Origin: Candidatus Zixiibacteriota bacterium
Lineage (GTDB): Bacteria > RBG-13-66-14 > B26-G2 > WVWN01
Reading direction: 5' to 3'
Length of the DNA: 64,000 bases
NCBI GenBank assembly: GCA_030613505.1
Contig: JAUWLW010000002.1
Location: 1-64,000, forward strand
Under the pieces are notes generated by a model that was not told where the DNA came from, did not search any database, and saw only the letters and a list, made by a program, of their open reading frames with translations. Shown here piece by piece: positions 26,247 through 33,464 of this stretch. The translations under genes and the position numbers were made by a program. Numbering within the stretch: the stretch's first letter is position 1; the number at the start of each line of letters is the position of its first letter.

Positions 26247-27524
26247 TTACGAGCTCACTTGCTCGAGGAGCGCCTCGACGCGCGTTTTGAGCTGTCCCAC
26301 GTCGCCGTCGGAGTAGTCGGTCTCCAGAGCGAGCATCGGGATGCCGAGGTCGTCGGTGAACTTCTTGACGTTACCTTGTTCGACGAGGTACGGTGTGCAG
26401 AACGACAGCGTCGCGTGTATTATACCCTGGGCGCGGGAATTTTTGTACAGGTAATCGATGTCCTCGAGCCGTTGCTCGTTGGGCGTAAAGCAAGCGCAGT
26501 TGATCCCCATGTAGTGGTCGAGCAACGCCTCCTTCATCTCCTTCAGCGTCTTGGCGTCCTCGGCGACCGTATTCTTGTAATAACGGAAGCCGGTGCACAT
26601 CTCCTCGGCGACGACAGCGGCGCCGGAGGTTTCGACGACCTGGTGGACCTTCCAGTTGGGGATGGCCATCGGCGTCCCGGAGATCATTAGGCGGGGCGTC
26701 CCCTTGTCGAAGACGCCCTCGCCGACGGCGACCCGTTTCTCGAGCTCGTCCGCGACCTCGTTGGTCTTTTGCGTGAAGCGGTCCATGTCGTCGTAGAAAG
26801 ATATTTGCATAATGAGCAACGCGTCCTTACCAGAGATGGGAGCCGGGTCGTTCCAGCGGAGCTCGTGCACCCGCCTTATGGCGCGGCGTTTAGCGTTGAC
26901 CTTTTTGACGGCCGCGGCGAGGTTTTCCTCGGTGAGCTTATTGCCCGTAGTCTTCTCCATGGCGGCGATGAAGTCGTCGAGTTCGGCGCGCCACAGCTCG
27001 CGGTCCGCGGGGCCCTTTTTGTTGGGTACTTCCATCACGTATACGGGATGGATCTTGCCGAGCAGCTCGTACGCTTTCTTCTTGCCGTCGCACGTCGTCT
27101 CGCCCACCACGACGTCGGCGGACTCGAAGTAGGGGCAGATCTTACCGAGCTTGAAGCCGTAGAACGACTTGATGAGCGGGCACAGGTTGCGCGGTAGCTC
27201 GGCCTCGGCTATGGGAACCGAGAAGTCCGCGCCGGCGCATAGCCCAACGGCGACGCCGTCCAACGCGACGATGACCTCCTCCGGCACGAACAGGCAGAAC
27301 GTCCCGACCACCGTGCCGCCCTTCTCTTTATGGTCCAGGAGTTCCTTGATGCGGAGGCCGTGGACTTGCGAGATTACGAAGTCGTAGTACGCCATAGTTT
27401 CGGGGCGGTTGGGTTGGTCCGTGAACCACTCTAAGTAGAGTGACCCCAGCGCGCCCATAAGTACGTCGTGCTTTTCCAAGTCGAGCCCCAGGTCTTTCCA
27501 CATGTCGGTCCAGTCTTCGGCCAT
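26247..27524 (-). CDS. 2-hydroxyacyl-CoA dehydratase family / double-cubane cluster protein
   Basis: A 425-residue protein starting at MAEDWTDMWK, preceded by AGGAGG; the longer frame runs into the leader terminator. Cys residues lie in VGTFCLFVPEE, GKICPYFE, GETTCDGKK, EEMCTGFRYYK, GINCACFTPN and LSFCTPYL. The single-gene-plus-activase arrangement and the CxC in GINCACFTPN fit the double-cubane cluster proteins (YjiM/DCCP) better than two-subunit dehydratases. The reaction catalysed is unknown; low-potential reduction of a small substrate is the family theme. Expression is probably attenuated through the leader. Confidence 0.85.
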   Translation of the reverse strand: MAEDWTDMWKDLGLDLEKHDVLMGALGSLYLEWFTDQPNRPETMAYYDFVISQVHGLRIKELLDHKEKGGTVVGTFCLFVPEEVIVALDGVAVGLCAGADFSVPIAEAELPRNLCPLIKSFYGFKLGKICPYFESADVVVGETTCDGKKKAYELLGKIHPVYVMEVPNKKGPADRELWRAELDDFIAAMEKTTGNKLTEENLAAAVKKVNAKRRAIRRVHELRWNDPAPISGKDALLIMQISFYDDMDRFTQKTNEVADELEKRVAVGEGVFDKGTPRLMISGTPMAIPNWKVHQVVETSGAAVVAEEMCTGFRYYKNTVAEDAKTLKEMKEALLDHYMGINCACFTPNEQRLEDIDYLYKNSRAQGIIHATLSFCTPYLVEQGNVKKFTDDLGIPMLALETDYSDGDVGQLKTRVEALLEQVSS

Positions 27525-27540
27525 GATCGTCCTCCTATAT

Positions 27541-27575
27541 AAAAAACCAGCGTCCTTTTCCAACGGCGACGCTGG
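27541..27575 (-). terminator. Intrinsic terminator inside the leader of the dehydratase operon (attenuator)
   Basis: Minus strand CCAGCGTC-N13-GACGCTGG followed by six T, ending just before the AGGAGG of the dehydratase gene. Its position between promoter and gene implies conditional termination. Confidence 0.75.
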
Positions 27576-27762
27576 GCGAACATGGCCGAACGCGGTTCGG
27601 CACGTACGGGTGTTATGGATTACGCAACGCCCACGCGTCGTCTCCGTTTAAACGTCGTTGCGGACCCGAACCGGGTCTCGCGGCGCTTTTCGCGCCTCGT
27701 ACCTCACGTTTTCCAGAACGCGTGGGCCTTCACGAAGATCACCACCTTGAAAGAAATTTAGT
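27576..27762 (-). ncRNA. Structured 5' leader RNA, candidate riboswitch or peptide attenuator
   Basis: From the predicted transcription start, the leader folds into a long-range 10-bp stem GCCCACGCGU/ACGCGUGGGC (27718-27727 with 27629-27638). Within it are hairpins GGCGC-GAAAA-GCGCC and GACCCG-GUU-CGGGUC. A further hairpin with arms GCCGAAC/GUUCGGC lies between this stem and the terminator. A segment GGGCG at the end of the long stem could instead pair with CGCCC at the terminator foot. A short ORF near the 5' end (VIFVKAHAFWKT after AAGGTGG) is also possible. I could not match it to a known riboswitch class. Confidence 0.5.
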
Positions 27763-27767
27763 ACGGA

Positions 27768-27796
27768 ATCCTAAAAGAAATATCGGCGTTTGTCAA
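27768..27796 (-). promoter_or_regulatory. Sigma-70-type promoter of the dehydratase operon
   Basis: Minus strand TTGACA, 17-nt spacer, TAGGAT; the start falls near 27762, about 237 nt before the ATG. Confidence 0.7.
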
Positions 27797-27941
27797 TAAA
27801 AAAGGGTACCGGGGCGGCGGCCGCGCGGTTGTCAGGCCGCAGCCGCGTGACGTTTGAAGCAGCCGGGCACGCCGGAATGAGCGCGAGAAAACGGCGAAAT
27901 ATTATAGATGACCAATTGCGTTACATAAGGATATTTAATGC

Positions 27942-27970
27942 TTGACATGGTAAACGTGCTGTGTTAATTA
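27942..27970 (+). promoter_or_regulatory. Sigma-70-type promoter of the 28018 selenoprotein gene
   Basis: TTGACA, 17-nt spacer, TAATTA. The 27797-27941 stretch upstream of it contains no recognisable gene. Confidence 0.65.
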
Positions 27971-28017
27971 ATTACCAAAGTAATAGAAATGAAAATAACT
28001 TATAAGGAGGCAGCGCG

Positions 28018-28635
28018 ATGAGGATTTTAGGGATCATATCTTTATGTGCTTTAGCTGCCGGCGCCGCGTTCGCGGGTTCCGTTACGGTCGGTAGCCCGAG
28101 CATAACGGCCGCGTACCCGTTCCGGGGGTGTTGAGGCGTCGATTCCGTACGGAGCCAGGACCTGGTTCTGAGCACTGACGCCGTCCCGGCGGGGACCGTT
28201 GTGAAGTGGGAGTGGTTCGCCAGCTCGACGGTAAGTGCCGGTACTTTCAACAATTTTAGCCTTAAACTCTGCCACACCAATAAGACGGCGCTCACGACCG
28301 ATTTCACCGGCAACTACGGCGGCAACACGCCGGTACAGGTCTATTACAAGAGCTCCGAGTACATCGCCGCCACGCCGAACACCTGGTTCGGCTTCGCGTT
28401 CGCTACCGGTTTCAACTACAACGGCAAAGACAACCTGATCGTCGAGGTCGAGTGGAGCGGCGACTCCGGCGGCTACGCGTACAACTACTGGAGCTCGGCC
28501 ACCGCGCGATGCATGTACAAGTACAACAGTTACTCGCCGCGGGTATATAATTACCTGCATTACATGCGTATTACGACCGGGTATTTGGGCGTTACGCCGA
28601 CGTCGCTGGGACGCGTGAAGTCGTTGTACCACTAA
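28018..28635 (+). CDS. Predicted secreted selenoprotein, GCUG type (in-frame UGA at residue 39)
   Basis: ATG at 28018 follows TAAGGAGG. Signal peptide MRILGIISLCALAAGAAFAG, then YPFRGC-U-GV with TGA at 28132-28134. The open frame continues through DAVPAGTVVKWEW, LKLCHTNKTALT, NYGGNTPVQVYY, NTWFGFAFA, YNGKDNLIVEV, LHYMRITT and the tag VTPTSLGRVKSLYH (205 residues). It has its own promoter and terminator, so it is a single-gene unit. The tag ends in His rather than Arg. The motif G-C-U-G is identical to the C-terminal redox centre of mammalian thioredoxin reductase, though here it is N-terminal. Confidence 0.87.
28152..28168 (+). promoter_or_regulatory. Predicted bacterial SECIS hairpin
   Basis: Stem GAGCCAG/CUGGUUC (7 bp, one G-U), loop GAC, loop 25 nt after the UGA. 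Confidence 0.75.
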
Positions 28636-28657
28636 TTTTCGACCATCCTCGGAAACG

Positions 28658-28686
28658 AAAAGGCCGGCCGCGAGGCCGGCTTTTTT
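28658..28686 (+). terminator. Intrinsic terminator
   Basis: AAGGCCGGC hairpin with GCCGGC arm and six T, after the 28018 gene. Confidence 0.85.
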
Positions 28687-28735
28687 CGTAGCGTCGCCGC
28701 CCGAGGCTGCGTTTCCCCCTTAAAGGCGTTTTTGC

Positions 28736-28764
28736 TTGACAACCGGCGGCTTACCGTTTAAAAT
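28736..28764 (+). promoter_or_regulatory. Sigma-70-type promoter of the 28831 selenoprotein gene
   Basis: TTGACA, 17-nt spacer, TAAAAT, near consensus. Confidence 0.75.
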
Positions 28765-28830
28765 ATTATAAGGAGAAAGGTTTTACTCAGCACATAAATA
28801 TTCCGGCTATATAATTTAGGAGGTACCGTG

Positions 28831-29445
28831 ATGAGAGTATTAGTCGTCGGTTGTCTGTGCGCTATGGCGGTGGGCGCGGCGTTCGCGGACCACTTCGTCA
28901 TCGGCAGCAAGGGCAGTATGGCGTACTACCCGTGGCGGGGCTGTTGAGGCGTCGACTCGGCACGGAGCCAGGACCTGGTTCTTAGTACGGACGCCATCCC
29001 GGGCGGCACCATCGAGAAATGGGAGTGGTGCTGTTATTCCAGCGACCCGGGGACGTACAACAACCTCTCCGTTAAGTTGTGTCACACCAAGGTCACCAAG
29101 CTCGTGACCAACTTCGCCGCCAACTTCGACGGCAACACGCCCCTCGAGGTATTTAAGAAGAGCTCCTACTACCTCAGCGGCAGCGCCGGTAACTGGTTCG
29201 GCTTCGCCTTCGATAAGAAATTCGAGTACAACGGCAAGGATAACCTGGTCGTCGACGTCTCCTGGAACGGCGACAGCGGCGGCACCTGCTACACCTATTG
29301 GAGCCCGGGGACGGCCCGCTGCGTCTACAACTATAACGGCGGTACGGTGTATTTGACCAACTACGTGCACTACATGCGCATTACGCTCGAGCCGAACGCC
29401 GTCGCGCCGACGTCGCTCGGTCGCGTCAAGTCGTTTTATAGGTAG
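28831..29445 (+). CDS. Predicted secreted selenoprotein, GCUG type (in-frame UGA at residue 39)
   Basis: ATG at 28831 follows TTTAGGAGG; a GTG one codon earlier is possible. Signal peptide MRVLVVGCLCAMAVGAAFAD, then YPWRGC-U-GV with TGA at 28945-28947. Continuation: DAIPGGTIEKWEW, a Cys-Cys pair directly after WEW, VKLCHTKVTKLV, NFDGNTPLEVF, GNWFGFAFD, YNGKDNLVVDV, VHYMRITLE and the tag VAPTSLGRVKSFYR (204 residues). It is closest to the 28018 gene, sharing the exact GVDS-x-RSQDLVLSTDA stretch after Sec, so the two look like a recent duplication. Own promoter and terminator. Confidence 0.87.
28965..28981 (+). promoter_or_regulatory. Predicted bacterial SECIS hairpin
   Basis: Stem GAGCCAG/CUGGUUC, loop GAC, loop 25 nt after the UGA. 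Confidence 0.75.
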
Positions 29446-29469
29446 GTTTTCGCGGGCGTGGCGAAAAGA

Positions 29470-29496
29470 ACGGGGCCCGGCGGGCCCCGTTTTTTA
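29470..29496 (+). terminator. Intrinsic terminator
   Basis: ACGGGGCCC-GGC-GGGCCCCGT with T-run after the 28831 gene. Confidence 0.85.
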
Positions 29497-29538
29497 TTCC
29501 GGCATGGCCGGTATTTCGCCGGCCGAGAGGGGTTGCGA

Positions 29539-29567
29539 TTGATTTTATAGGATAAATTTGGTAAACT
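29539..29567 (+). promoter_or_regulatory. Sigma-70-type promoter of the 29613 gene
   Basis: TTGATT, 17-nt spacer, TAAACT. Confidence 0.55.
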
Positions 29568-29612
29568 TTAGCGCGCGCGCGGGTAAGCCGTTAGCGCCGC
29601 CCGAGGGGAAGT

Positions 29613-30245
29613 ATGAAGACGAAAATTTTTGCAGCGATATGTTTCGTGACTTTGGCCGTCGGCGCCGCCTCGGCCGAAAAGGTCGTGATCGGCTACCGTA
29701 CGTACATGTCATCGTTCCCGTTTTACGGCTGTTGAAATACTCGAACGTCGCGGTGCCAGGACCTGGCGCTGAAAGAGGAAGGGCTGACGGCGGGGACCGT
29801 CACGCGGTGGGAGTGGTACGCGAGCTCGATGATTACCGTCGGCGGCTTCAAGGATTTCTGGGTCAAGTTGTGTCACACCTCGCGCGACAAGCTCGTCGCC
29901 GATTTCCAGAAGAACTACGACGGCAATAAACCGGTCCAGGTTTTCGCCGACGAAGAGCTGCGCATAAAGCCGCCGGCGTATACCTGGTTCGGCTTCGACT
30001 TCTCGCCCACGTTCGAGTACAACGGCGAGGACAACCTGATCGTCGAAGTGCACTGGAAGGAGCGGAGCGGCGCGCCGGGGGTCGTCACGTACTGGACGCC
30101 GAAGGAGGGCCGGTGCTGCATGTACGCCGGGCCGGTGCCGTGCGCACCGGCGGTCTTCGACTTCGTACACTACATGCGGGTGACGATATCGCCCGTCGCC
30201 GTGGCGCCGACGTCGCTGGGCCGCGTCAAGGCGGTATACCGTTAA
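29613..30245 (+). CDS. Predicted secreted selenoprotein, GCU type (in-frame UGA at residue 41)
   Basis: ATG at 29613 follows GAGGGGAAGT. Signal peptide MKTKIFAAICFVTLAVGAASA, then FPFYGC-U-NT with TGA at 29733-29735. Continuation: an extra Cys in SRCQDL, GLTAGTVTRWEW, VKLCHTSRDKLV, NYDGNKPVQVF, YTWFGFDFS, YNGEDNLIVEV, VHYMRVTI and the tag VAPTSLGRVKAVYR (210 residues). No terminator separates it from the Sec-less paralogue 31 bp downstream, so the two are probably co-transcribed and might form a mixed complex (inference). Confidence 0.85.
29753..29769 (+). promoter_or_regulatory. Predicted bacterial SECIS hairpin with compensatory changes
   Basis: Stem GUGCCAG/CUGGCGC, loop GAC. Both arms differ from the 28 kb copies yet still pair over 7 bp. 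Confidence 0.75.
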
Positions 30246-30276
30246 GGCCGCGCTTAAAGGCCGGGGGCAAACCGAT

Positions 30277-30924
30277 TTGCGGACGATATTGATATTAACC
30301 GTTTGCTTCGTCGCGGCCGCCGGCGCCGACCGTATCCTGGTGGGCGACCCGGCGCAGCGCATCAACTTCCCGTACTACGGCGGCGGCGGGTACGAGGCGA
30401 TGAGGTGTATGGAGGTCGTCCGCAAGACCGACGGCCTCGTCGCCGGCGAGATTAGGCGGTGGGAGTGGCAGTCCGGCGAGCTGGACCCAACGACGGGAAA
30501 GTTTTATAAGTTCAAGTTGCGGCTCTGCCACACCACGCGTGCGGACCTGGCGCCTCCCTTCAACGCCAACTACGAGGGCCGCACCCCCGCGGAAGTCTTC
30601 AACGCCGACCCCGCGACCATCTCGACGCGGATTCGGGAGTGGTTCGGCTTCGATTGCAAGCCCGCTTTTCGGTACAACGGCTCGGACAACTTGCTGGTCG
30701 AGGTTTGGTGGGAGGGCGACGACGACGGCGGCGGCCTTGTCTTCACCGCCGACGTGCGCGAACAACAACGCTGCCTGCTCGCCTACCGGAAGGACGGCGT
30801 CGCGGAGTACGGCTATCCCAACCAGGGCAAGGCCTTCAACTGGCTCCACTTCATGCGAATAACGCTCGAGCCCGACGCCGTGTGGCCGACGTCGCTCGGG
30901 CGCGTTAAGGCCGTCTACCGGTAA
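30277..30924 (+). CDS. Sec-less paralogue of the secreted selenoprotein family (GGGG in place of GCU)
   Basis: Start TTG at 30277 (after GGGGG) gives signal peptide (M)RTILILTVCFVAAAGAD and 215 residues without an internal stop. Where relatives have F-P-F-Y-G-C-U, this reads FPYYGGGGYE: both Cys and Sec are replaced by Gly. The rest is intact: RRWEW, LRLCHTTRADLA, NYEGRTPAEVF, REWFGFDCK, YNGSDNLLVEVWW, LHFMRITLE and tag VWPTSLGRVKAVYR. The nucleotides corresponding to the SECIS hairpin no longer pair. It probably keeps the binding or structural role and has lost the redox centre. Confidence 0.85.
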   Translation: MRTILILTVCFVAAAGADRILVGDPAQRINFPYYGGGGYEAMRCMEVVRKTDGLVAGEIRRWEWQSGELDPTTGKFYKFKLRLCHTTRADLAPPFNANYEGRTPAEVFNADPATISTRIREWFGFDCKPAFRYNGSDNLLVEVWWEGDDDGGGLVFTADVREQQRCLLAYRKDGVAEYGYPNQGKAFNWLHFMRITLEPDAVWPTSLGRVKAVYR

Positions 30925-31044
30925 CCGGTTCTAAGACGGCGCGGTTATACGCTATCCGCGGGACGGATTATTTTTAACTTCAACCGACCCCCGGTACGCG
31001 TGAAAGACGTACCCGTTGTCGGCGAGAAGCGGCATAAGGTCCAC

Positions 31045-31073
31045 TTGACAAGTAACGTTGATTACCTTAAAAT
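31045..31073 (+). promoter_or_regulatory. Sigma-70-type promoter of the 31126 gene
   Basis: TTGACA, 17-nt spacer, TAAAAT. The rest of 30925-31125 shows no gene. Confidence 0.75.
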
Positions 31074-31125
31074 TTTTAACGGCTCGAACGTGACGAAAAA
31101 GGGTCAAACCCAAGGGGGTTGATTT

Positions 31126-31767
31126 ATGCGAAAAGTAGTAATAACGAGTCTCGGCGTCTTGGCCGCGGGCGCGGCCCTGGCGGGCCAAGTTATGGTCGGC
31201 GGCCAAGGGACCGCCGTGAATTACCCGTATTGCGGCAGTTGAGACAACGCTTATCGGGGCCAGGCGCTGGTCCTGAAAACGGACGCCGTTCCCGCGGGCG
31301 ATATTACCAAGTGGGAGTGGTACGCTTCCCAGAACCAACGGCCGGGCGATTTCAATAAATTCAGCCTTAAACTTTGCCACACCTCCCTGACGACCCTCAC
31401 CGATACCTACACCAAGAATTACGACGGCAAGACGCCGGTCCAGGTTTACTACCGCGACCCGGTGCGCATCGCCGCTACGCCTTTCCAGTGGTTCGGCTTC
31501 GCATTCGACAAGGCGTTCGCGTACAACGGCACCGACAACCTGCTCTTCGAGGTGTGGTGGGTGGGCGATAACAACGGCAACGCGTACACCTACTGGATGC
31601 CCAAGACAGGCCGGTACGTGTATTCGTATATCAAGGGGTCGACGCCTTATAACGGGTACCCCGACAAGGGGCTAGTGGTGAACTACCTTCACTACATGCG
31701 GATTACCATTTCCGCGAGCGCTGTCGAGGCATCGTCGCTGGGTCGCGTCAGGGCGCTTTATCGTTAG
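31126..31767 (+). CDS. Predicted secreted selenoprotein, CGSU type (in-frame UGA at residue 39)
   Basis: ATG at 31126 follows AAGGGGG. Signal peptide MRKVVITSLGVLAAGAALAG, then YPYCGS-U-DN with TGA at 31240-31242. The residue before Sec is Ser, but Cys stands at -3, giving C-x-x-U. One residue is deleted between Sec and the LVLKTDA strand. Continuation: LKLCHTSLTTLT, NYDGKTPVQVYY, FQWFGFAFD, YNGTDNLLFEVWW, LHYMRITI and the tag VEASSLGRVRALYR (213 residues). Own promoter and terminator. Confidence 0.86.
31257..31273 (+). promoter_or_regulatory. Predicted bacterial SECIS hairpin with compensatory changes
   Basis: Stem GGGCCAG/CUGGUCC, loop GCG, loop 22 nt after the UGA because of the one-codon deletion. 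Confidence 0.72.
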
Positions 31768-31797
31768 GCCGGAACTTAGGTTTAACTATGAGACTCA

Positions 31798-31821
31798 AGC
31801 CGGCCTATAGGCCGGTTTTTT
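31798..31821 (+). terminator. Intrinsic terminator
   Basis: AAGCCGGCC-TATA-GGCCGG followed by six T, after the 31126 gene. Confidence 0.8.
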
Positions 31822-31846
31822 CTCGCGGTAGCGCCGATATATCCGC

Positions 31847-31875
31847 TTGACACGCGCGCGAAGACGGTTTAGTAT
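31847..31875 (+). promoter_or_regulatory. Sigma-70-type promoter of the 31911-32586 unit
   Basis: TTGACA, 17-nt spacer, TAGTAT. Confidence 0.72.
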
Positions 31876-31910
31876 GAAAGGGCCTAAGGGCAACGTCGGG
31901 AGGTCGAGCT

Positions 31911-32567
31911 ATGCTACGGAAATTGGTAATCCTCTTATGTGCGGCCGCGGCCGGCGCCTCGGCGGCGCAGTTCGTCGTCGGCAGCGCGGAGACGGCCGTC
32001 AAGGCGCCGTTCTCGGCGTGTTGAGGCATCGAGGCCTACCGGTACCAGGGCCTGGTGCTGAAGACGGACGCCATCCCCGCCGGCACGATTACGCGGTGGG
32101 AGTGGTACGCCGCGTCGGGGACGGGCAGCGTACGGCATGCTCTACTTAGCAACTTCTCCATAAAAATCTGCCACACGTCGTTCAACGCTCTCACCACGCC
32201 GTTCGCGGCCAATTATGACGGCAATACGCCGGTGACGGTCTTCTCCGCCAACCCCGTAAGGGTCGACCCGGAGTACAATAACTGGTTCGGTTTCGACTGC
32301 AAGCCTACCTTCGCCTACAATGGGACCGACAATTTCCTCGTCGAGACGTGGTGGGACGGCGGCAACGACGGCGGCCCCAACTGTTGGATGAAGTACGTCC
32401 TGACCTCGAGCCGGGCGTGCATCGCCTCGCGGGTGCGCGGCGTCTCCCAGCACGGCTACCCGAACGGCGGCAAGGTCGAGGGCTACAACATGTACATGCG
32501 CATAACGATGGGCGGAGCGACCGTCGGCTCGAGCTCGCTGGGCCGAGTTAAAGCGCTCTATCGGTAA
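31911..32567 (+). CDS. Predicted secreted selenoprotein, ACUG type (in-frame UGA at residue 38)
   Basis: ATG at 31911 follows GGGAGGTCG. Signal peptide MLRKLVILLCAAAAGASA, then APFSAC-U-GI with TGA at 32022-32024. Continuation: LVLKTDAIPAGTITRWEW, IKICHTSFNALT, NYDGNTPVTVF, NNWFGFDCK, YNGTDNFLVETWW, MYMRITMG and the tag VGSSSLGRVKALYR (218 residues). The FDCK segment with an extra Cys is shared with the Sec-less paralogue. The next family gene starts 18 bp later, so the two are one transcript. Confidence 0.86.
32042..32058 (+). promoter_or_regulatory. Predicted bacterial SECIS hairpin with compensatory changes
   Basis: Stem GUACCAG/CUGGUGC, loop GGC, loop 25 nt after the UGA. Confidence 0.75.
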
Positions 32568-32585
32568 TTCGGAGGAGGCGGTTTT

Positions 32586-33245
32586 ATGATGAGGACGACC
32601 GCGATCGCGGCGCTGTTCCTTATGGCGGTGTCCTTTGCCGGCGCGGACCTGGTAATCATAGGGAAAGGCCTCGGGGCCCCCGGCGGCTCGACGCCCTGGT
32701 CCGGCTGTTGAGGCGTGTCGGCGCGTAGGCACCAGGTATTGGTGCTCAAATCGGACGGCCTTCCCGCGGGTACGATAACCAAATGGGAGTGGAACGCCGC
32801 CCGCGATTTGCTCGCCGGCGGTTTCTACAACTTCAAACTGACGTTCTGTCATACCTCCCTTACGGCGTTAACCGACACGTACGTCAATAATTACGACGGG
32901 AAAACGCCCGTTACGGTCTACAGCCGCAACCCGGTGAACATCCCTACGGTACCGTCGAACCAGTGGTTCGGCTTCGGCTTCGATAAACCGTTCGCCTACA
33001 ACGGCCGCGACAACCTCGTCGTCGAGGTATGGTGGGTAAATGACACCAACGGCGGCGGCAACACGCAGTGGAACTTCCCGGTGAACGGCCGCTGTTGCTT
33101 CTCGTATATCGTGAACGGTAACCCACAAAGCGGTTACCCGGACAAAGGCCGCGTCTCGTACTTCATGCACTACATGCGCGCGACGGTTTCGCCCTCGGCA
33201 GTGGCGCCGACGTCCTTGGGACGCGTTAAAGCTTTGTTCGGTTAA
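32586..33245 (+). CDS. Predicted secreted selenoprotein, GCUG type (in-frame UGA at residue 42)
   Basis: ATG at 32586 (a second ATG follows at once) comes after GGAGGAGG. Signal peptide MMRTTAIAALFLMAVSFAGA, a slightly longer linker, then TPWSGC-U-GV with TGA at 32709-32711. Continuation: DGLPAGTITKWEW, LTFCHTSLTALT, NYDGKTPVTVY, NQWFGFGFD, YNGRDNLVVEVWW, Cys-Cys in GRCCFSY, MHYMRATV and the tag VAPTSLGRVKALFG (219 residues). The tag ends in Gly. No terminator follows; the next hairpin lies after the decayed remnant. Confidence 0.86.
32729..32745 (+). promoter_or_regulatory. Predicted bacterial SECIS hairpin with compensatory changes
   Basis: Stem GCACCAG/UUGGUGC, loop GUA, loop 25 nt after the UGA. 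Two base pairs differ in both arms from the 28 kb copies. Confidence 0.75.
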
Positions 33246-33265
33246 TATTCAAAGGGATATCGACC

Positions 33266-33389
33266 GTAAGAACGACTGTATATCTTTTTACGGTCGTGCT
33301 GGGGACGGCGCCGGCCTGGGCCGTCCAGTACGTCGTCGGCGGTGGACGCCTCGTCGTTCGGCAAGGTCAAGGCGCTTTTAAATAGATAA
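33266..33389 (+). pseudogene. Collapsed remnant of a selenoprotein-family gene
   Basis: A signal-peptide-like stretch TVYLFTVVLGTAPAWA followed by VQYVVGGG matches the start of family members but has no start codon. After an internal deletion and frame change it joins VDASSFGKVKALLNR and a stop, the family C-terminal tag. The entire central domain is missing. The usual GGCCGG terminator still follows. Confidence 0.65.
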
Positions 33390-33407
33390 CGGGTATTTAG
33401 GGAAAAT

Positions 33408-33434
33408 AAGGCCGGCCCGCGGGCCGGCTTTTTC
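33408..33434 (+). terminator. Intrinsic terminator at the end of the selenoprotein cluster
   Basis: GGCCGGCCCGCGGGCCGGC plus T-run; the same hairpin core as at 1139. Confidence 0.8.
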
Positions 33435-33464
33435 TTTTGGAGGCGGTTATATATTTAAAATCCC

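Noticed and set aside
28125-28145. Small hairpin GUUGA-GGCG-UCGAU that includes the UGA
   Set aside because: It forms in the two 28 kb genes but is not preserved in most other members, unlike the hairpin 22-25 nt downstream.
11723-32711. In-frame TGAs read as nonsense mutations or a genome-wide UGA reassignment
   Set aside because: The TGA is at the same aligned position in nine genes, next to Cys, with a hairpin after it. Elsewhere UGA ends genes normally (argF, ftsE, the first CheW gene, the Rdx gene).
28018-33389. Repeated units as a CRISPR or satellite array
   Set aside because: The repeats are full-length paralogous genes with their own promoters and terminators, not short spaced repeats.
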